A stretch of DNA of 64,000 nucleotides from DATFVA01 sp963745945 (lineage in GTDB: Bacteria; Bacteroidota; Ignavibacteria; Ignavibacteriales; Ignavibacteriaceae): the NCBI GenBank assembly GCA_963745945.1, contig CAVUZG010000006.1, positions 1 through 64,000 on the forward strand, given 5' to 3'. The notes under the pieces were generated by a model. That model saw only the letters and a program-made list of their open reading frames with translations. It was not told where the DNA came from and ran no database searches. Positions 37,401-48,150 of this stretch are shown piece after piece. The position numbers and the translations under genes were made by a program. Positions within the stretch are counted from its first letter, which is position 1; every line of letters starts with the position of its first letter.

Positions 37401-38149
37401 GATGCAAAAGTGGTTGGGTAAATAATTAATAATCTTCCTGTCTCACCAAGCGGTACATAATCATAATTCGGAGTCCCGTAATTAATAAACAGGGATTTAT
37501 ATATTTCAACAAATTCCTTTGAAACCCCGGTAAACGGTTTTAATCTCACAAATGGGTTAACAACCGGAACTGATTGGTCTGCAAAAACTTCAACAACAAT
37601 TCTCGTGCAAATTTTTAATTTTCCTTCAGCGGGATTGTACTGCATCGGGTTAAACTGAATTGTTTGTCCTCTAAGTTCCCTTACAACATAAGGTGCGTCC
37701 AGTGATACATTATTTTCCGGGTACCAGACATCCCGGTTATATATTTCATTAAAAGTAAACGATACAGTCGAAGGATCTATATTTCTTGTTAAATGTCCCT
37801 TCGAAGGAGTAACCGGCAAAGTTTCAATAGTATTGAAATCCTGCGCAATTATTCTATAGTTCATTCCAACAAGATCTGGAATTATTATACTTGCCCTGTG
37901 AATCGGCAGTTGAGGATTACCTTTTTCCATAAGACAATTGCTGCCGGAAATACTATAGAGCACGGTTGTTGTACCATTAATGTCTATCGTTCTTTCTTGA
38001 TAATTGTTCAGAATAAATTCAACTGTGGTGCTTGTCGGAGTTGTATTTATAATATTGGTTTGTATTCCGTTTTGGCTATTCGTCTGACTGAATGATGTAA
38101 AAGAAAAAATTGAAAATAAAAGAAATGAAACTAAGTAGAATTTTTTCAT
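34457..38149 (-). CDS. Gingipain-like C25 cysteine protease with FN3 and sorting domains
   Basis: 1230 aa. Signal peptide, propeptide-like region (about 30-200), then a C25 catalytic domain (about 230-580): LIIYPTTF, FIVLVGE, the catalytic His in IVNYIGHGSGTSWG and Cys in WDVACENGDF. FN3-like domain about 590-690, a carbohydrate/beta-sandwich region, and a C-terminal sorting domain FALSQNYPNPFNPSTTIRYD..YDGLGRLVKSL. C25 proteases are secreted, type IX-exported peptidases; this length is typical for multi-domain members. It has its own terminator and a 208-nt upstream region. Confidence 0.93.
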   Translation of the reverse strand: MKKFYLVSFLLFSIFSFTSFSQTNSQNGIQTNIINTTPTSTTVEFILNNYQERTIDINGTTTVLYSISGSNCLMEKGNPQLPIHRASIIIPDLVGMNYRIIAQDFNTIETLPVTPSKGHLTRNIDPSTVSFTFNEIYNRDVWYPENNVSLDAPYVVRELRGQTIQFNPMQYNPAEGKLKICTRIVVEVFADQSVPVVNPFVRLKPFTGVSKEFVEIYKSLFINYGTPNYDYVPLGETGRLLIIYPTTFASNITPFYDWKVEKGITTLTAEYPTETGTGSTAIKNYIQNLYNSTEGLTFIVLVGESNQIPTLNGTSEGAPSDPCYVKLAGSDAYPDAYISRISPTSSANLDYILYKLIKYEKFPDTGPEAGWYLKGTGVASNEDGGTGTYDWQRMNLVRDMLIDNLFFTTVDQIYDPGASASQVTNALNDGRSIVNYIGHGSGTSWGTTGYSNSNIYGLSNGYKNPFVWDVACENGDFTMSECMEEAWVRAGSMADPKGAIGSFGASTLASWVPPCDAQNHSMFLLTTRDKQSVGGVCFNGIMYAMDLWGGSSGEGLKLMEQYNIMGDCSMMLTLGMEPDSTAPEQITDLSVVDPTSNSVTLNWTAPFDSSFGGIVSYDLRYSTDPIVNENDFNNATSILISGGPDSVGTVKSYTLENLDFTTQYYFAMKALDIWGNRSQMSNVSTETTWEAPQIAITPGFINCILIPDSTYSDSIMISNISSGNSTLDYNIELTNNNFPGDVVARILPVRNETSSLYTKDNPDIKKGMSIRGSGGPDNFGYEWIDSNDPQGPVYEWNDISTTGTPVTNWVSTGTFDPLDEGVAGPIPIGFNFKFYGEVQTELYISSNGFISFDNITQDTYTNDGIPTAGMPDNFISPFWDDLDGRTQGTVYIQQVNNTFVIQFTNWQLYSGTGSLTYQIVLQSNNQVCFYYNNMAAMLNSCTVGIENANGSDGLQIAHNAAYVENNLAVKISAEPEWLTTDSFSGTVYNGNSFAVVLDFLTEGLELGNYSMDVVITSNDPNNQQITIPVSMQLNEVPVELTSFTAESNSDAVVLRWNTATEKNNKGFEVQKSVARNQISEWKEIGFVNGNGTTTEPKLYSFKDENPENGNIQYRLKQIDFDGFVHYSDKITIEVSNIPTEFALSQNYPNPFNPSTTIRYDIPDQSEVTLNIYDGLGRLVKSLVNEVKEPGKYTVIWNGRNNDNASVASGFYICKIKAGNFVAIRKMLLLK

Positions 38150-38357
38150 AATCTCCCCAGATATTTTAATGAGATAAATTCGTTACAGCAAGTTCATAAA
38201 ATAGCCCAACAGAAGCAAGGATTTTGTTTGTCAAATCCCCTTTCGAGGAATTTTATAAATTATTGATACAATAAATTTATTGATTCATGTCACCACACAA
38301 AATGTATTTAAGTTTTAAATATCATATTAAACAATATGATAAGGAGAGTGTGAAAAA

Positions 38358-38852
38358 ATGTCGAATAAAATTGAAGAATTAATAAAAGAGTTAGCTAATC
38401 CAAATGGAATTATCAGGCAGAAAGCGAGGTATGAACTCGTTAAGTTAGGAAGTCCGGCTTTGGATTATTTGCTCGAATTGCAGAGTTCTGAAAAACATCT
38501 TGCCAGATGGGAATCAGTTAAAGCAATAAGTGAAATTGGAGGAAAAGATTCTATTCCTATACTTATAAATGCACTTGAAGATGAGGAGTTTGATGTTAGA
38601 TGGCTTGCGGCTGAAGGGCTTATTGATATCGGACATGATTCTGTTTTTCCCCTTCTTAAATCTTTTATCGCTAATAAAGATTCTGTGCATTTGAAAGAAG
38701 GTTTGCATCATATTCTTAAAGGTTTGGAAATAAGAGGGCTTTATGAAGATAAACATGAAATTATTAAAGCGCTTGAAACTTTTGACGCTCCGGTCAAAAT
38801 TCAATTAAAGATTTTAGATTTGATTAAAGATGAGGTTGTGAATATTAAGTAA
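38358..38852 (+). CDS. HEAT-repeat protein, 164 aa
   Basis: Helical repeats throughout, e.g. ARWESVKAISEIGGKDSIPILINALEDEEF-type units (DVRWLAAEGLIDIG). No signal peptide, so cytoplasmic. Start ATG preceded by AAGGAGAG. Such small HEAT proteins are usually scaffolds; no partner is evident from the neighbours. Confidence 0.8.
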   Translation: MSNKIEELIKELANPNGIIRQKARYELVKLGSPALDYLLELQSSEKHLARWESVKAISEIGGKDSIPILINALEDEEFDVRWLAAEGLIDIGHDSVFPLLKSFIANKDSVHLKEGLHHILKGLEIRGLYEDKHEIIKALETFDAPVKIQLKILDLIKDEVVNIK

Positions 38853-38935
38853 TGCTGCAAGGTTTTTATTATTCAATTAATAAATAATTTAGATTATTTA
38901 TTATTTAAAACTTTTTTAATAAGAAGGATTCTGTT

Positions 38936-39922
38936 TTGGAAAAAAGAAAATTAGGAAAAGAGGGGCCGGTAGTTTCGGCTATCGGACTTGGCTGTATGGG
39001 AATGTCGGAATTTTACGGAGCTGCTGATGAAGTTGAATCAGTAAATACGATACATAAAGCTTTTGATCTGGGAATTAACTTTTTTGATACTGCCGATATG
39101 TACGGTCCGTTTAAAAATGAAAAACTTGTGGGAAAAGCCCTCAAAGGAATACGAGAGAATGTAATTCTGGCAACAAAATTTGGAATTGTACGGAGTGAAG
39201 ATCCCAGGAAGCGTTCTGTAAATGGAAAACCTGAATATGTTAAATCAGCTTGTGATGCTTCGCTGAAACGGCTCGGTGTTGATCATATTGATTTGTATTA
39301 CCAGCATAGAGTGGATAAAAACACTCCAATTGAAGATACAATAGGGGCAATGTCAGATCTTGTTAAGGCGGGCAAAGTAAGATTTATCGGAATGTCTGAA
39401 GCTTCTGCAGATACTATCCGTCGTGCAAATAAAATTCACCAGGTTACAGCACTTCAATCAGAATATTCTTTATGGACGCGCGATCCTGAATCTGAAATAT
39501 TTTCAACGGTGAGAGAACTTGGAATCGGGTTCGTTTCATATAGCCCTTTAGGCAGAGGATTTCTGACCGGAAGATTTAAGAGCCCGGGTGATTTCGACAA
39601 AAATGATTTCAGAAAATATTCACCGCGCTTCAAGGGAGAAAATTTTCAGAAGAACCTGGAACTTGTGAACAAAGTAAATCAACTTGTAAAAAACAAAGGT
39701 ATTACCTCCGCACAGCTTGCATTAGCCTGGGTATTGAACCGTGGGAATGATATTGTCCCGATTCCAGGTACAACAAAGATAAAACACATTGAAGAAAATG
39801 TTAAAGCGGCAGACATTAAACTGACAGAAGATGAACTTCAGGAAATTGATGAAATATTTCCAATGGATGCAGCAAGCGGATTGCGATATCCGGAAGAATC
39901 AATGAAGTCAGTTAATAATTAA
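38936..39922 (+). CDS. Aldo/keto reductase
   Basis: 328 aa, TIM-barrel NAD(P)H-dependent oxidoreductase. The tetrad is visible: FFDTADMYG (Asp and Tyr), ATKFG (Lys) and YYQHRVD (His), with the C-terminal cofactor region IPGTTKIKHIEENVKA. The start is TTG with AGAAGG about 9 nt upstream. Closest in type to the AKR13/YajO-like group (inference). Convergent with the MFS gene, 15 nt apart. Confidence 0.93.
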   Translation: MEKRKLGKEGPVVSAIGLGCMGMSEFYGAADEVESVNTIHKAFDLGINFFDTADMYGPFKNEKLVGKALKGIRENVILATKFGIVRSEDPRKRSVNGKPEYVKSACDASLKRLGVDHIDLYYQHRVDKNTPIEDTIGAMSDLVKAGKVRFIGMSEASADTIRRANKIHQVTALQSEYSLWTRDPESEIFSTVRELGIGFVSYSPLGRGFLTGRFKSPGDFDKNDFRKYSPRFKGENFQKNLELVNKVNQLVKNKGITSAQLALAWVLNRGNDIVPIPGTTKIKHIEENVKAADIKLTEDELQEIDEIFPMDAASGLRYPEESMKSVNN

Positions 39923-39937
39923 ATCGAATAATAAAAA

Positions 39938-41125
39938 TTATTTTATGTCCGGTTCCCCCGGGCTATTTTTTATCATCAAAACAATCAGAAAAAACATTAT
40001 TACTGCCAGAAATGCACCTCCAAAATAAACACCGGAAACTCCCCATAATTCAAAAATTAATCCCATAACCAGGGGACCGAGTGTCTGACCCAGTCTAAGC
40101 ACCATTCCGTTTATGGACATGAAAGCGGCCCTGTTTTCTGATGGAGCTAAATCAGCAAGAAGTGTTTGGAGACTGGGAATATTCAATCCCTGGGCAATTC
40201 CGAAAAGAACTAAAGGAAATAAAAGCCACCACAGAGATAAAACAAAAGGAATTAATATCATTGAAAAAGCATATAAAATAAACGCTGCTTTAAGTAGTGT
40301 TCTCCCCGAATATTTCTGAGTAAGTTTTCCTATTTGAAAAGAGGTGATAGCAGTACTAACTGACATAGCAGACATCAGTATTCCAATAATAAATGCACTT
40401 GCCTGAAAAGTATGATCGAGAAGAAATGGAAAATAAGTTAGATAAGCACCGTACAAAATTATAAAGGTGCAGATACTTGTAATGAAAATTCCAATAATCC
40501 TTATATCATTAACATATTTCCATGCAGTTAAAAGATAATCTTTTAATTTCTTTTGGTTTGTAATTTCTAAATTATCTAACGAAAAAATTACGATTAGAGC
40601 AATGGGCAATGCCAAAACAGGAAGTACAAACGGGAAATACCATGCAATTGTTGCTAACATACCCCCGATCGCCGGGTACGCTGCAGTCCCTATGCTCAAT
40701 ACACTTGCATTATAACCCATTGCGGTTGCTCTTTGTCTACCCTCATAAAAGTCACCTACCAATGTTACGTTTAAAGAACCAAGTGAAGCCGCACCGGTTC
40801 CCTGCAACAGTCTTAAAATAATCAGACTCTGAAAATCCCGAGCAAACGTGCAACTAAAACCTGCAATACCAAATAAAATCAATGAAGGGACAAGCACTTT
40901 TTTTCTTCCAAGCCTATCAGCCATAACTCCCAGGACCGGAGTTAACAATACACCGGGAAGAGTAAAGACTGTGATTAATAATCCGACTTGCTGCGATGAC
41001 AAACCAAATTGTCGTGCAATTTTAGGAAAAGCAGGAGTTATACTTGAAACTCCAAGCACAGCCATTAATGTTACGCTAAAAATTATTAGCAGGTTTTTAT
41101 TGAATAAGAGCCCGGAATTTTTCAT
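39938..41125 (-). CDS. MFS transporter
   Basis: 395 aa with about 12 TM helices. The loop between TM2 and TM3 carries GVMADRLGRKKVL, the major-facilitator signature, and RLLQGTGAASLGSLNV follows in TM4. It resembles drug/proton antiporters of the DHA1 type, but the substrate cannot be inferred. Confidence 0.92.
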   Translation of the reverse strand: MKNSGLLFNKNLLIIFSVTLMAVLGVSSITPAFPKIARQFGLSSQQVGLLITVFTLPGVLLTPVLGVMADRLGRKKVLVPSLILFGIAGFSCTFARDFQSLIILRLLQGTGAASLGSLNVTLVGDFYEGRQRATAMGYNASVLSIGTAAYPAIGGMLATIAWYFPFVLPVLALPIALIVIFSLDNLEITNQKKLKDYLLTAWKYVNDIRIIGIFITSICTFIILYGAYLTYFPFLLDHTFQASAFIIGILMSAMSVSTAITSFQIGKLTQKYSGRTLLKAAFILYAFSMILIPFVLSLWWLLFPLVLFGIAQGLNIPSLQTLLADLAPSENRAAFMSINGMVLRLGQTLGPLVMGLIFELWGVSGVYFGGAFLAVIMFFLIVLMIKNSPGEPDIK

Positions 41126-41515
41126 AAAAACAAATCGGATGCCTCTTAAAATTTTAACAAAATTACGTTTTTATTCTATTGAAAAAAAAACAGTTGTTAA
41201 ATAAAAACTTATAGTGTTCAGCAGAAGCATAGAGATTGAATGAGGGTAATTTTATTCAAATATGAAAGATGATAATGTTTAAGTAAGAATTAATTTTATG
41301 GAGGAAATGGAACTGTATTCACTACTATCTCCTCTTTTATTTTTACATCTAATATTCGACTCTTTAGTCGTACAAATAATACATTTGGTCGAGCCATAAT
41401 AATCACCGTTCAAAAAACTTCTTATTCCCGTAACAATTCAATTTTTATTAAAGGCACATACTTTGTTAACAGAAGAGGGTGTTAAACAATAATAAATAAA
41501 GAAGGGAAACAGTGT
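41126..41515. other. Intergenic region, no gene seen
   Basis: About 390 AT-rich bases between two outward-reading genes. No open frame with coding character, no hairpin; presumably holds both promoters. A GAAGGGAAA site precedes the DUF2202 gene. Confidence 0.6.
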
Positions 41516-42095
41516 ATGAAAAACATTTTAAAATACTCGGTTATTCTCCTGGCGGCAATGATACTTTCATCATGCAGCGATCAGGTAACAGGATCTTTAA
41601 ATTCACCGGAGAATAGTGAATTGAACAAAGCAGAATTATTAGTCCCGGGCGAATTATCACAGGAAGAGGCAGATGGGATAATTTTTATGCGGCAGGAAGA
41701 AAAAGTTGCAAGGGATGTATATACTATACTCGGACAAACATGGAATCTGAAGATTTTTGAGAATATCAAAATGGCTGAGCAAAAACATATGGATGCCGTA
41801 CAAAGATTAATAATTAAATACAATCTCACTGACCCGGTAATCAGCGATGAGGTTGGAGTTTTTGCGGATCCGGCTTTTCAACAAATGTTTGATGAGTTTG
41901 TCCTTCAGGGTCAACAATCAATAACTGAGGCAATGCTCGTTGGACAAACAATTGAGGAAGATGACATTGCCGCACTTGAAATTCCAGTTATCATTTGTTG
42001 ATAATCAGGATTTAATAAAAGTTTATTCAAATCTAAAAACTGCTTCTGAAAGTCATCTCTTTGCTTTCACAAATTATGCATTATCCGCATATTAA
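41516..42095 (+). CDS. DUF2202 lipoprotein, frameshifted near C-terminus
   Basis: N-terminal lipobox LSSCSDQ (Cys about residue 20), then a DUF2202 four-helix domain (LSQEEADGIIFMRQEEKVARDVY..EQKHMDAVQRLI), whose paired Glu/His motifs resemble ferritin-like iron ligands. The frame breaks at CC (41984-41985); removing one C joins IAALEIQ to LSFVDNQDLIKVYSNLKTASESHLFAFTNYALSAY, the expected DUF2202 end. The unrepaired product stops at 161 aa. Confidence 0.8.
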
Positions 42096-42102
42096 TTTCT
42101 TT

Positions 42103-42127
42103 AAAGGGCACTTTGTATGTGCCCTTT
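42103..42127 (+). terminator. Terminator after DUF2202 gene
   Basis: AAAGGGCAC-TTTGTAT-GTGCCCTTT followed by ATTTTG, directly after the repaired stop, supporting 42095 as the true gene end. Confidence 0.85.
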
Positions 42128-42310
42128 ATTTTGCCTTTCATATTTACCAATTGTTCAATTTTTTTACTACATAACAAAAATAGTTATGAGGGTTATTTAT
42201 TAATTCTTTATATTAATATCCATCATAACGGCAGTATGAGTATTAAATATTCCATTTAACAAGGTTGTAATTTCAAATAAATAATTATTATTTAACAGAG
42301 AGAGGATATT

Positions 42311-44381
42311 ATGAAAAGAGCTACAGTTTCGATTTTCTTTGTTTTGTTTTTAGTTGTATCAAGTGGGTACAAAACCAATACTTATTCTCAAACACTAAAG
42401 AATCCTGTAATAGAATTTTGTACAGGAACCTGGTGTCAATGGTGTCCTTGCGGTGATGTATACAATTGAGAATCTAATGGTCACCTACCCTAATTTAATT
42501 CCGATTGCGTATCACGGTCCTGCTGGTTCGGATCCATATGCAGATTTTCCGGGAAACAATATAATAGGGTTAATGGGATACACAGGTTACCCTACTGCAA
42601 CTGTTAACAGATCAAGTTCATTAGGTGATTATACAACCTGGACATCCAAAGTTGCTGCACAAGCTACTGCACTTGCCACTGTATCAATTGATATTCAAAG
42701 AACTTTTGATCAGACAACAGGACAGCTGGACGCAACAGTTGATATGACCCCATTGGAAGATTTGTCCGGGCAATATTATTACAACATTATTCTTACTGAA
42801 GACAGTCTTATTTATACGCAGGTAAATAATGGTACTTGTGTCAGCGGCGGAGCAAACTGGGTACACTACTGGGTTGTGCGTTCGATGATAAATGGTGCTT
42901 CCGGTGAAAGTGTTAATACCGGTTCAACCTGGAATACCGGTGATATGATTTCTAAGACAGTTTCATATTCTGTTCCGCTAACTTACAATGCTGATAAATG
43001 CAGACTAACAGTTTTCGTTTACAAACAAAATTCTCCGATGTATCTGGCTGAAGTTCAGCAGACTGAACAATGGCCTCTGATTCCTACTGCTTATCTTGCT
43101 ACGGCATCTCAGAACAGTCCGGATGTTATTGCAAGTAATACACTGTTGCAGATTTCGATGTGGTAGTTCATAATATAGGGGCTGAAAATGATAAATATGA
43201 TCTTGATCTGGCATTCGATGGACCTTCCGGCTGGACTCTTGAATATACAGATGTTAACGGAACATTTCCGATGGGAGAAACCGATTCGGTTGAAGTTGCC
43301 TCGGGTGATTCAACAATGGTAACTGTTCACGTTAATCCTAATGGAATTAATGGTTATGGATTAACAAGTTTTAATTTTGCCTCCAGAATAAATCCTGCTA
43401 ATCACGGTACGGTTCAATTAAGAAATGTTACCTCAACCGGTGTTAATGTTTTGGTAGTGGATGCTAACAACAGTGAATATGAGTCTTATATAGATAGTTC
43501 AATCCAAAGAACTTATTCCGGTTCATACGGTAAAGTTTCAAGAAGTGCCGTAATGGCTCCGAATGCTGATCTTTCACATTTTTATACACTAGTGTGGTCA
43601 GCTGGTACAACCGCCCCGGTATTTTATCCTGAAGAAGTAAATCAACTTCAATCTTATCTTGATGGTGGTGGAAATCTCTTAATAAATGGACAGGATATAG
43701 GTAGTGATATTTTCAAACCGGGTGGACAAAGTCAGTTTGCCCAGGATTTTTATCATAACTATCTGCATGCAGAATTCATCGCAGATACTGCAGCCGGATC
43801 TTTTTATGTATATGGAATTCCCGGTGATCCTATCAGCGACGGAGTTTTCTTTCAATTGCAAAACAGTATTCATTTCAGATCTCCTGACCAAATTAATCCT
43901 TATGATGCGGATGCCTCTTCTATTCTACAGAAGGGGAATACACTACTTTATTTTGTAGGCTTAAAAGCTGATGCTTCCAACTACAGGGTTGTTTATTCGG
44001 GAATTGGTCTTGAACAAATGCCAGCTGAAGTTCGTGATACTGTTACTGCTAGAAGTATGAGATGGTTGATGGAGAATGTTGTAGTAGGAACTGATCAGCA
44101 CAATCCTAATTATCCGCTTTCTTTTTCACTTGATCAGAATTATCCGAACCCGTTTAATCCAACTACTAAAATAAAATACACAATCCCATCTTCATCTTAT
44201 ACAACATTAAGAAGTTTATGATGTATCTGGGAATGAAATATCCACCCTGGTCAATGGGCAGAAACAAGCTGGTAATTACGAAGTTGATTTTAATGCTTCC
44301 AAATTATCTTCAGGAGTTTATTTCTATAAACTTCAGTCAGATGGATTAACTCAAACAAGAAAAATGATAGTACTAAAATAA
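42311..44381 (+). pseudogene. Omp28-like secreted protein, three frameshifts
   Basis: Starts with a signal peptide and VIEFCTGTWCQWCPCGD, an Omp28-related thioredoxin-like motif. Frames change near 42458 (extra G after GGTGAT), 43138-43142 (one base short) and 44211 (extra G before KVYDVSGNE). Joined, the gene aligns end to end with 44496-46557: Omp28-like domain, beta domains, a DUF4350-like region (LQSYLDGGGNLLINGQDIG) and sorting domain NYPNPFNPTTKIKYTIPS. Three breaks make it a pseudogene as read, unless they are sequence errors. Longest single pieces are 237 and 353 aa. Confidence 0.8.
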
Positions 44382-44394
44382 AATTGTAATTACC

Positions 44395-44431
44395 GCCTCA
44401 GTAGTTTTAATTGCTGAGGCTTTTAATTTTT
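44395..44431 (+). terminator. Terminator after first Omp28-like gene
   Basis: GCCTCAG..CTGAGGC 7-bp stem followed by TTTTAATTTTT, just after the repaired stop at 44381. Confidence 0.8.
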
Positions 44432-44495
44432 AAATGGTAGTGCCGTTTATATAAATTTAGTTAGATTTAAATAATCTACTTATCCGGAGGTTGAT

Positions 44496-46557
44496 ATGAA
44501 AAAATTGTCACGTTATCTTTTCTCAGTTCTTCTAATTGCATTATTTGTTGGTGCTTTTTATAACTCTTCAGCACAAACACTAAAAAATCCTGTAATAGAA
44601 TTTTGTACAGGGACATGGTGTCAGTGGTGTCCTTGCGGTGATTATACAATAGAGAATCTAATGGTCACCTACCCTAATTTAATTCCCATTGCTTATCACG
44701 GTCCTGCCGGTTCTGATCCATATGCAGATTTTCCGGGAAATCAATATTATCGGTTTAATGGGTTTCTCTGGTTACCCTACTGCAACTGTTAACCGTACAA
44801 GTTCATTAGGTGATTACACAACCTGGGCTTCCAAAGTTGCTTCACAAGCCAGTGCTAATGCCACTGTATCAATTGATATTCAAAGAACTTTTGATCAGAC
44901 AACAGGACAGCTGGACGCAACAATTGATATGACTCCGTTGGCAGATTTGTCCGGGCAATATTATTACAACATTATTCTTACTGAAGACAGTCTTATTTAC
45001 ACACAGGTTAATAACGGAGCTTGTGTCAGTGGCGGAGCTAACTGGGTGCACTACTGGGTTGTACGTGCAATGATAAACGGTGCTTCCGGTGAAAGTGTAA
45101 ATACCGGTTCAACCTGGAACACAGGTGATATGATTTCAAAAACTGTTTCATACTCTGTTCCGCTTACTTATAATCCTGAAAAATGTAATCTTACTGTTTT
45201 TGTATACAAACAAAGTTCTCCAATGTATCTTGCTGAGGTTCAACAAACGGAACAATGGCCTCTGATTGCGCCGGATTACGTTGCATATGCATCTTCCTTA
45301 TCTCCAGATGTTATAGCAGATAATAATACTACTGCAACTTTTGATGTGGTTTTACGAAACAGAGGATTGCTGAATGATACTTATAACCTTGGTGTTGATC
45401 TCTCGGCACCTGCTGGCTGGAGCGGACAATTTACAACTATACACGGGACATTTAATTTTGGTGAAACGGATTCCGTTGAAGTTAATGTGGATGATTCTAC
45501 AATGGTAACGGTTTCAGTTAACCCTAACGGAATAGATGGCGTGGGTAATTCACTTTTTCAATTCACTTCGAAAAATAACCCGGGAACTCACGGAACTGCA
45601 ATGTTAAGAAACATAACTTCAACAGGAGTCTATGCTCTTGTGGTGGATGCTACAAATAATAAATATGCTTCTTATATTGATAGCTCACTACAGGATGTAT
45701 TTTCAGAATCTTATGGAATAATTTCACGTAATGCTTTATTGCAGCCAGGAGTAGATTTATCACATTTTCACTTAATAACATGGTCCCAGGGAACTTCATT
45801 CCCTGCATTTTATCCTGAAGAAGTCAATGCACTTCAGTCTTACCTTGACGGAGGTGGAAACCTGTTTATAAATGGTCAGGATATCGGAAGTGATATTTTT
45901 GAACCAAATGGTCAAAGTCAGTTCGCACAGGATTTTTATCACAACTATCTGCATGCACAATATGTTGCCAATTCATCAAACTTCTATATTATGAACGGAG
46001 TTGTAGGTGACGTAATCGGCGATGGTTTACAACTTAGCCCGGGAACAATTTATAATAAATCTTTGGAAAAAATTTCCAGGTATGATTCATACGCAGATTC
46101 AATCCTGATTTATTTCAACGGACCTACGGTATCTGCAATCAGAGCTGATAACGGTATATCCAGAATAGTTTATCTTGGATTTGGAATCGAACAGATTGAT
46201 AACAAAGCGAAACGAGATACTTTGTTATTAAGAAGTCTGCAATGGTTGACTCAAAATGTAGTGGTTGGTAATCAGAATACACAAAATATTCCCCATTCTT
46301 TCAACCTCGAACAGAATTATCCGAATCCTTTTAACCCAACAACATCTATATCTTATACTATTCCTAAATCTGCACAAACTACTTTAAAAGTATATGATGT
46401 TCTTGGAAATGAAGTGGCTACTTTGGTTAATGGTGAAAATACAGCCGGCGTTCATAATGTAGAATTTAATGCTGCCAAATTATCTTCGGGTATTTATTTC
46501 TATAAACTAAAATCAGGTGGCCTTTTCCAAACCAAAAAGATGATGCTGTTGAAATAA
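44496..46557 (+). CDS. Omp28-like secreted protein, one frameshift
   Basis: Tandem paralogue of 42311-44381, with near-identical DNA over the first 700 bases. Signal peptide (1-27), FCTGTWCQWCPCGDYTIENL, beta domains, a DUF4350-like region and sorting domain FNLEQNYPNPFNPTTSISYT..LKVYDVLGNEVATL. A single extra C at about 44742 shifts GNNIIGLMG to GNQYYRF; removing it gives one product of about 686 aa. A CGGAGG site precedes the ATG. Probably surface-exposed or released; function unknown. Confidence 0.82.
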
Positions 46558-46577
46558 ACAATAGCAGGAATCTAATT

Positions 46578-46605
46578 TAAAAGGGAGTTTCGGCTCCCTT
46601 TTTTT
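46578..46605 (+). terminator. Terminator after second Omp28-like gene
   Basis: AAAAGGGAG-TTTCGG-CTCCC followed by seven T. Nearly the same hairpin recurs at 48040. Confidence 0.88.
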
Positions 46606-46814
46606 ATTCATTAAGAATTTATTCAAATATTTAAATAAAATATTTTTTTACTTGCACTAATAATTTTTTTTACATATACTTTATCCGGTCGTCTCAAACC
46701 ATATATTCTTATTCAGTAATAGACTTCATTATTAATTATAATTAAACAGTAAATAAAAATTATTTCGCTCTATATTTGCTAATTAATTCATTCAATAACC
46801 GGGAGGTATGTATT

Positions 46815-48018
46815 ATGGGTAAGAGAACAGTTACTATTTTCTTTTCAATTCTTTTCCTCTTTATTTGTGCTAATATTTACGGTCAGGGAGCTGCACCTAT
46901 TGTAGATAAAAATACACCATTTATTGTAAATCCAAATCCAACAGTGTATGTTCCTGACTCACCTTTAGAGGAAGTTTTTGGATCAAATGCAAATGTATTC
47001 GGTCCGGCAGGTCTCAGAGGTCGTGGAAACGTTTACCATTGTTTAACAGCCAAGAAACTGATAGAACAAAGGTCGTATTTAAATCCGACTGCTGCTGCCA
47101 GTATGCAATTTCTTGTATATGAAGGGGCAACATTTTCAGGTCTTTACAATCTTGTAGCTTCCACGGATATCACTTCAGGAACCGGCGAAGGCTGGTATAG
47201 TTCAGGAGCAATGGATTATGATCTGCAGGTTGGTATGTATTACTTAATTTATCCTCAGTGGGATGTAAATGCAAACTATTATAACCAGCAAACTATAACC
47301 CCTTATCCAATTCCCTGTTCATTTGGCGAACTGGTTGGTGGAGTTGGCTGGGACTGGGCTCCTGTTTATTCTGTTCCTGCGGCTGCTACCCAGACTTCTA
47401 CCGGTCTTGAAAATACCGGGGTTGCTTATTATCAAACAATCGTAACTGATGATGTGGTTCCGGTTGAAATGACATCCTTTACTTTTAATGTTTCCGGTAA
47501 TAATGTTAATCTAAATTGGAACACCGCTACCGAAACAAACAATAGAGGATTTGAAGTTCAGAGAAGAACATTATCTGAAACATTTAAAACTATAGGTTAC
47601 GTAAATGGTTCAGGTACAACAACACAACCTCAAAGTTATTCATTTACTGATAGTAAACTTGAAGCAGGAACTTATATTTACAGGCTGAACCAGGTTGATT
47701 TTGATGGTTCATCATATGCTTCAGATGAACTTAGCATAGTTAGTTAACAAATCATTTAGTTATGCTCTTGAACAAAATTATCCTAATCCTTTCAACCCGA
47801 CAACTCTTATCAGTTACTCTGTACCTGAAAGAGGAAATGTAAGCCTGGTTGTTTATGATTTACTCGGCAGACAAGTTGCAAGCCTTGTAAATGAAGTAAA
47901 AGAACCCGGATCCTACAAAGTAAATTTCAACGCTTCTAATCTTCCCAGTGGAATTTATACTTACAGTATCAAATCGGGAAACTTTGTTCAGACTAAAAAG
48001 ATGATGCTGCTTAAATAA
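46815..48018 (+). CDS. Secreted protein with FN3-like and sorting domains, frameshifted
   Basis: Start chosen at 46815 (MGKRTVTIFF, GGGAGG upstream), not 46776. Signal peptide to about residue 24, a domain of unknown type (PLEEVFGSNANVFGPAGLRGRG), an FN3-like linker (VVPVEMTSFTFNVSGNNVNLNW), then a break at about 47739. After removing one G, ELSI continues into SFSYALEQNYPNPFNPTTLISYSV..MMLLK, a complete sorting domain. As read, the product of 310 aa lacks its sorting signal. Confidence 0.8.
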
Positions 48019-48039
48019 TACCTTCTTCATTTATATATT

Positions 48040-48068
48040 AAAAAGGGAGCTTCGGCTCCCTTTTTTTT
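48040..48068 (+). terminator. Terminator after sorting-domain gene
   Basis: AAAAGGGAGC-TTCG-GCTCCCTTTTTTTT, strong stem-loop with T run. Confidence 0.88.
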
Positions 48069-48150
48069 ACCCATTATTCGTGCTTCTTTTGCCACACCGT
48101 TAATTAATATTTAATTTTATTTTTATTCTTTCCGAAACTGAGAGAAGCAT

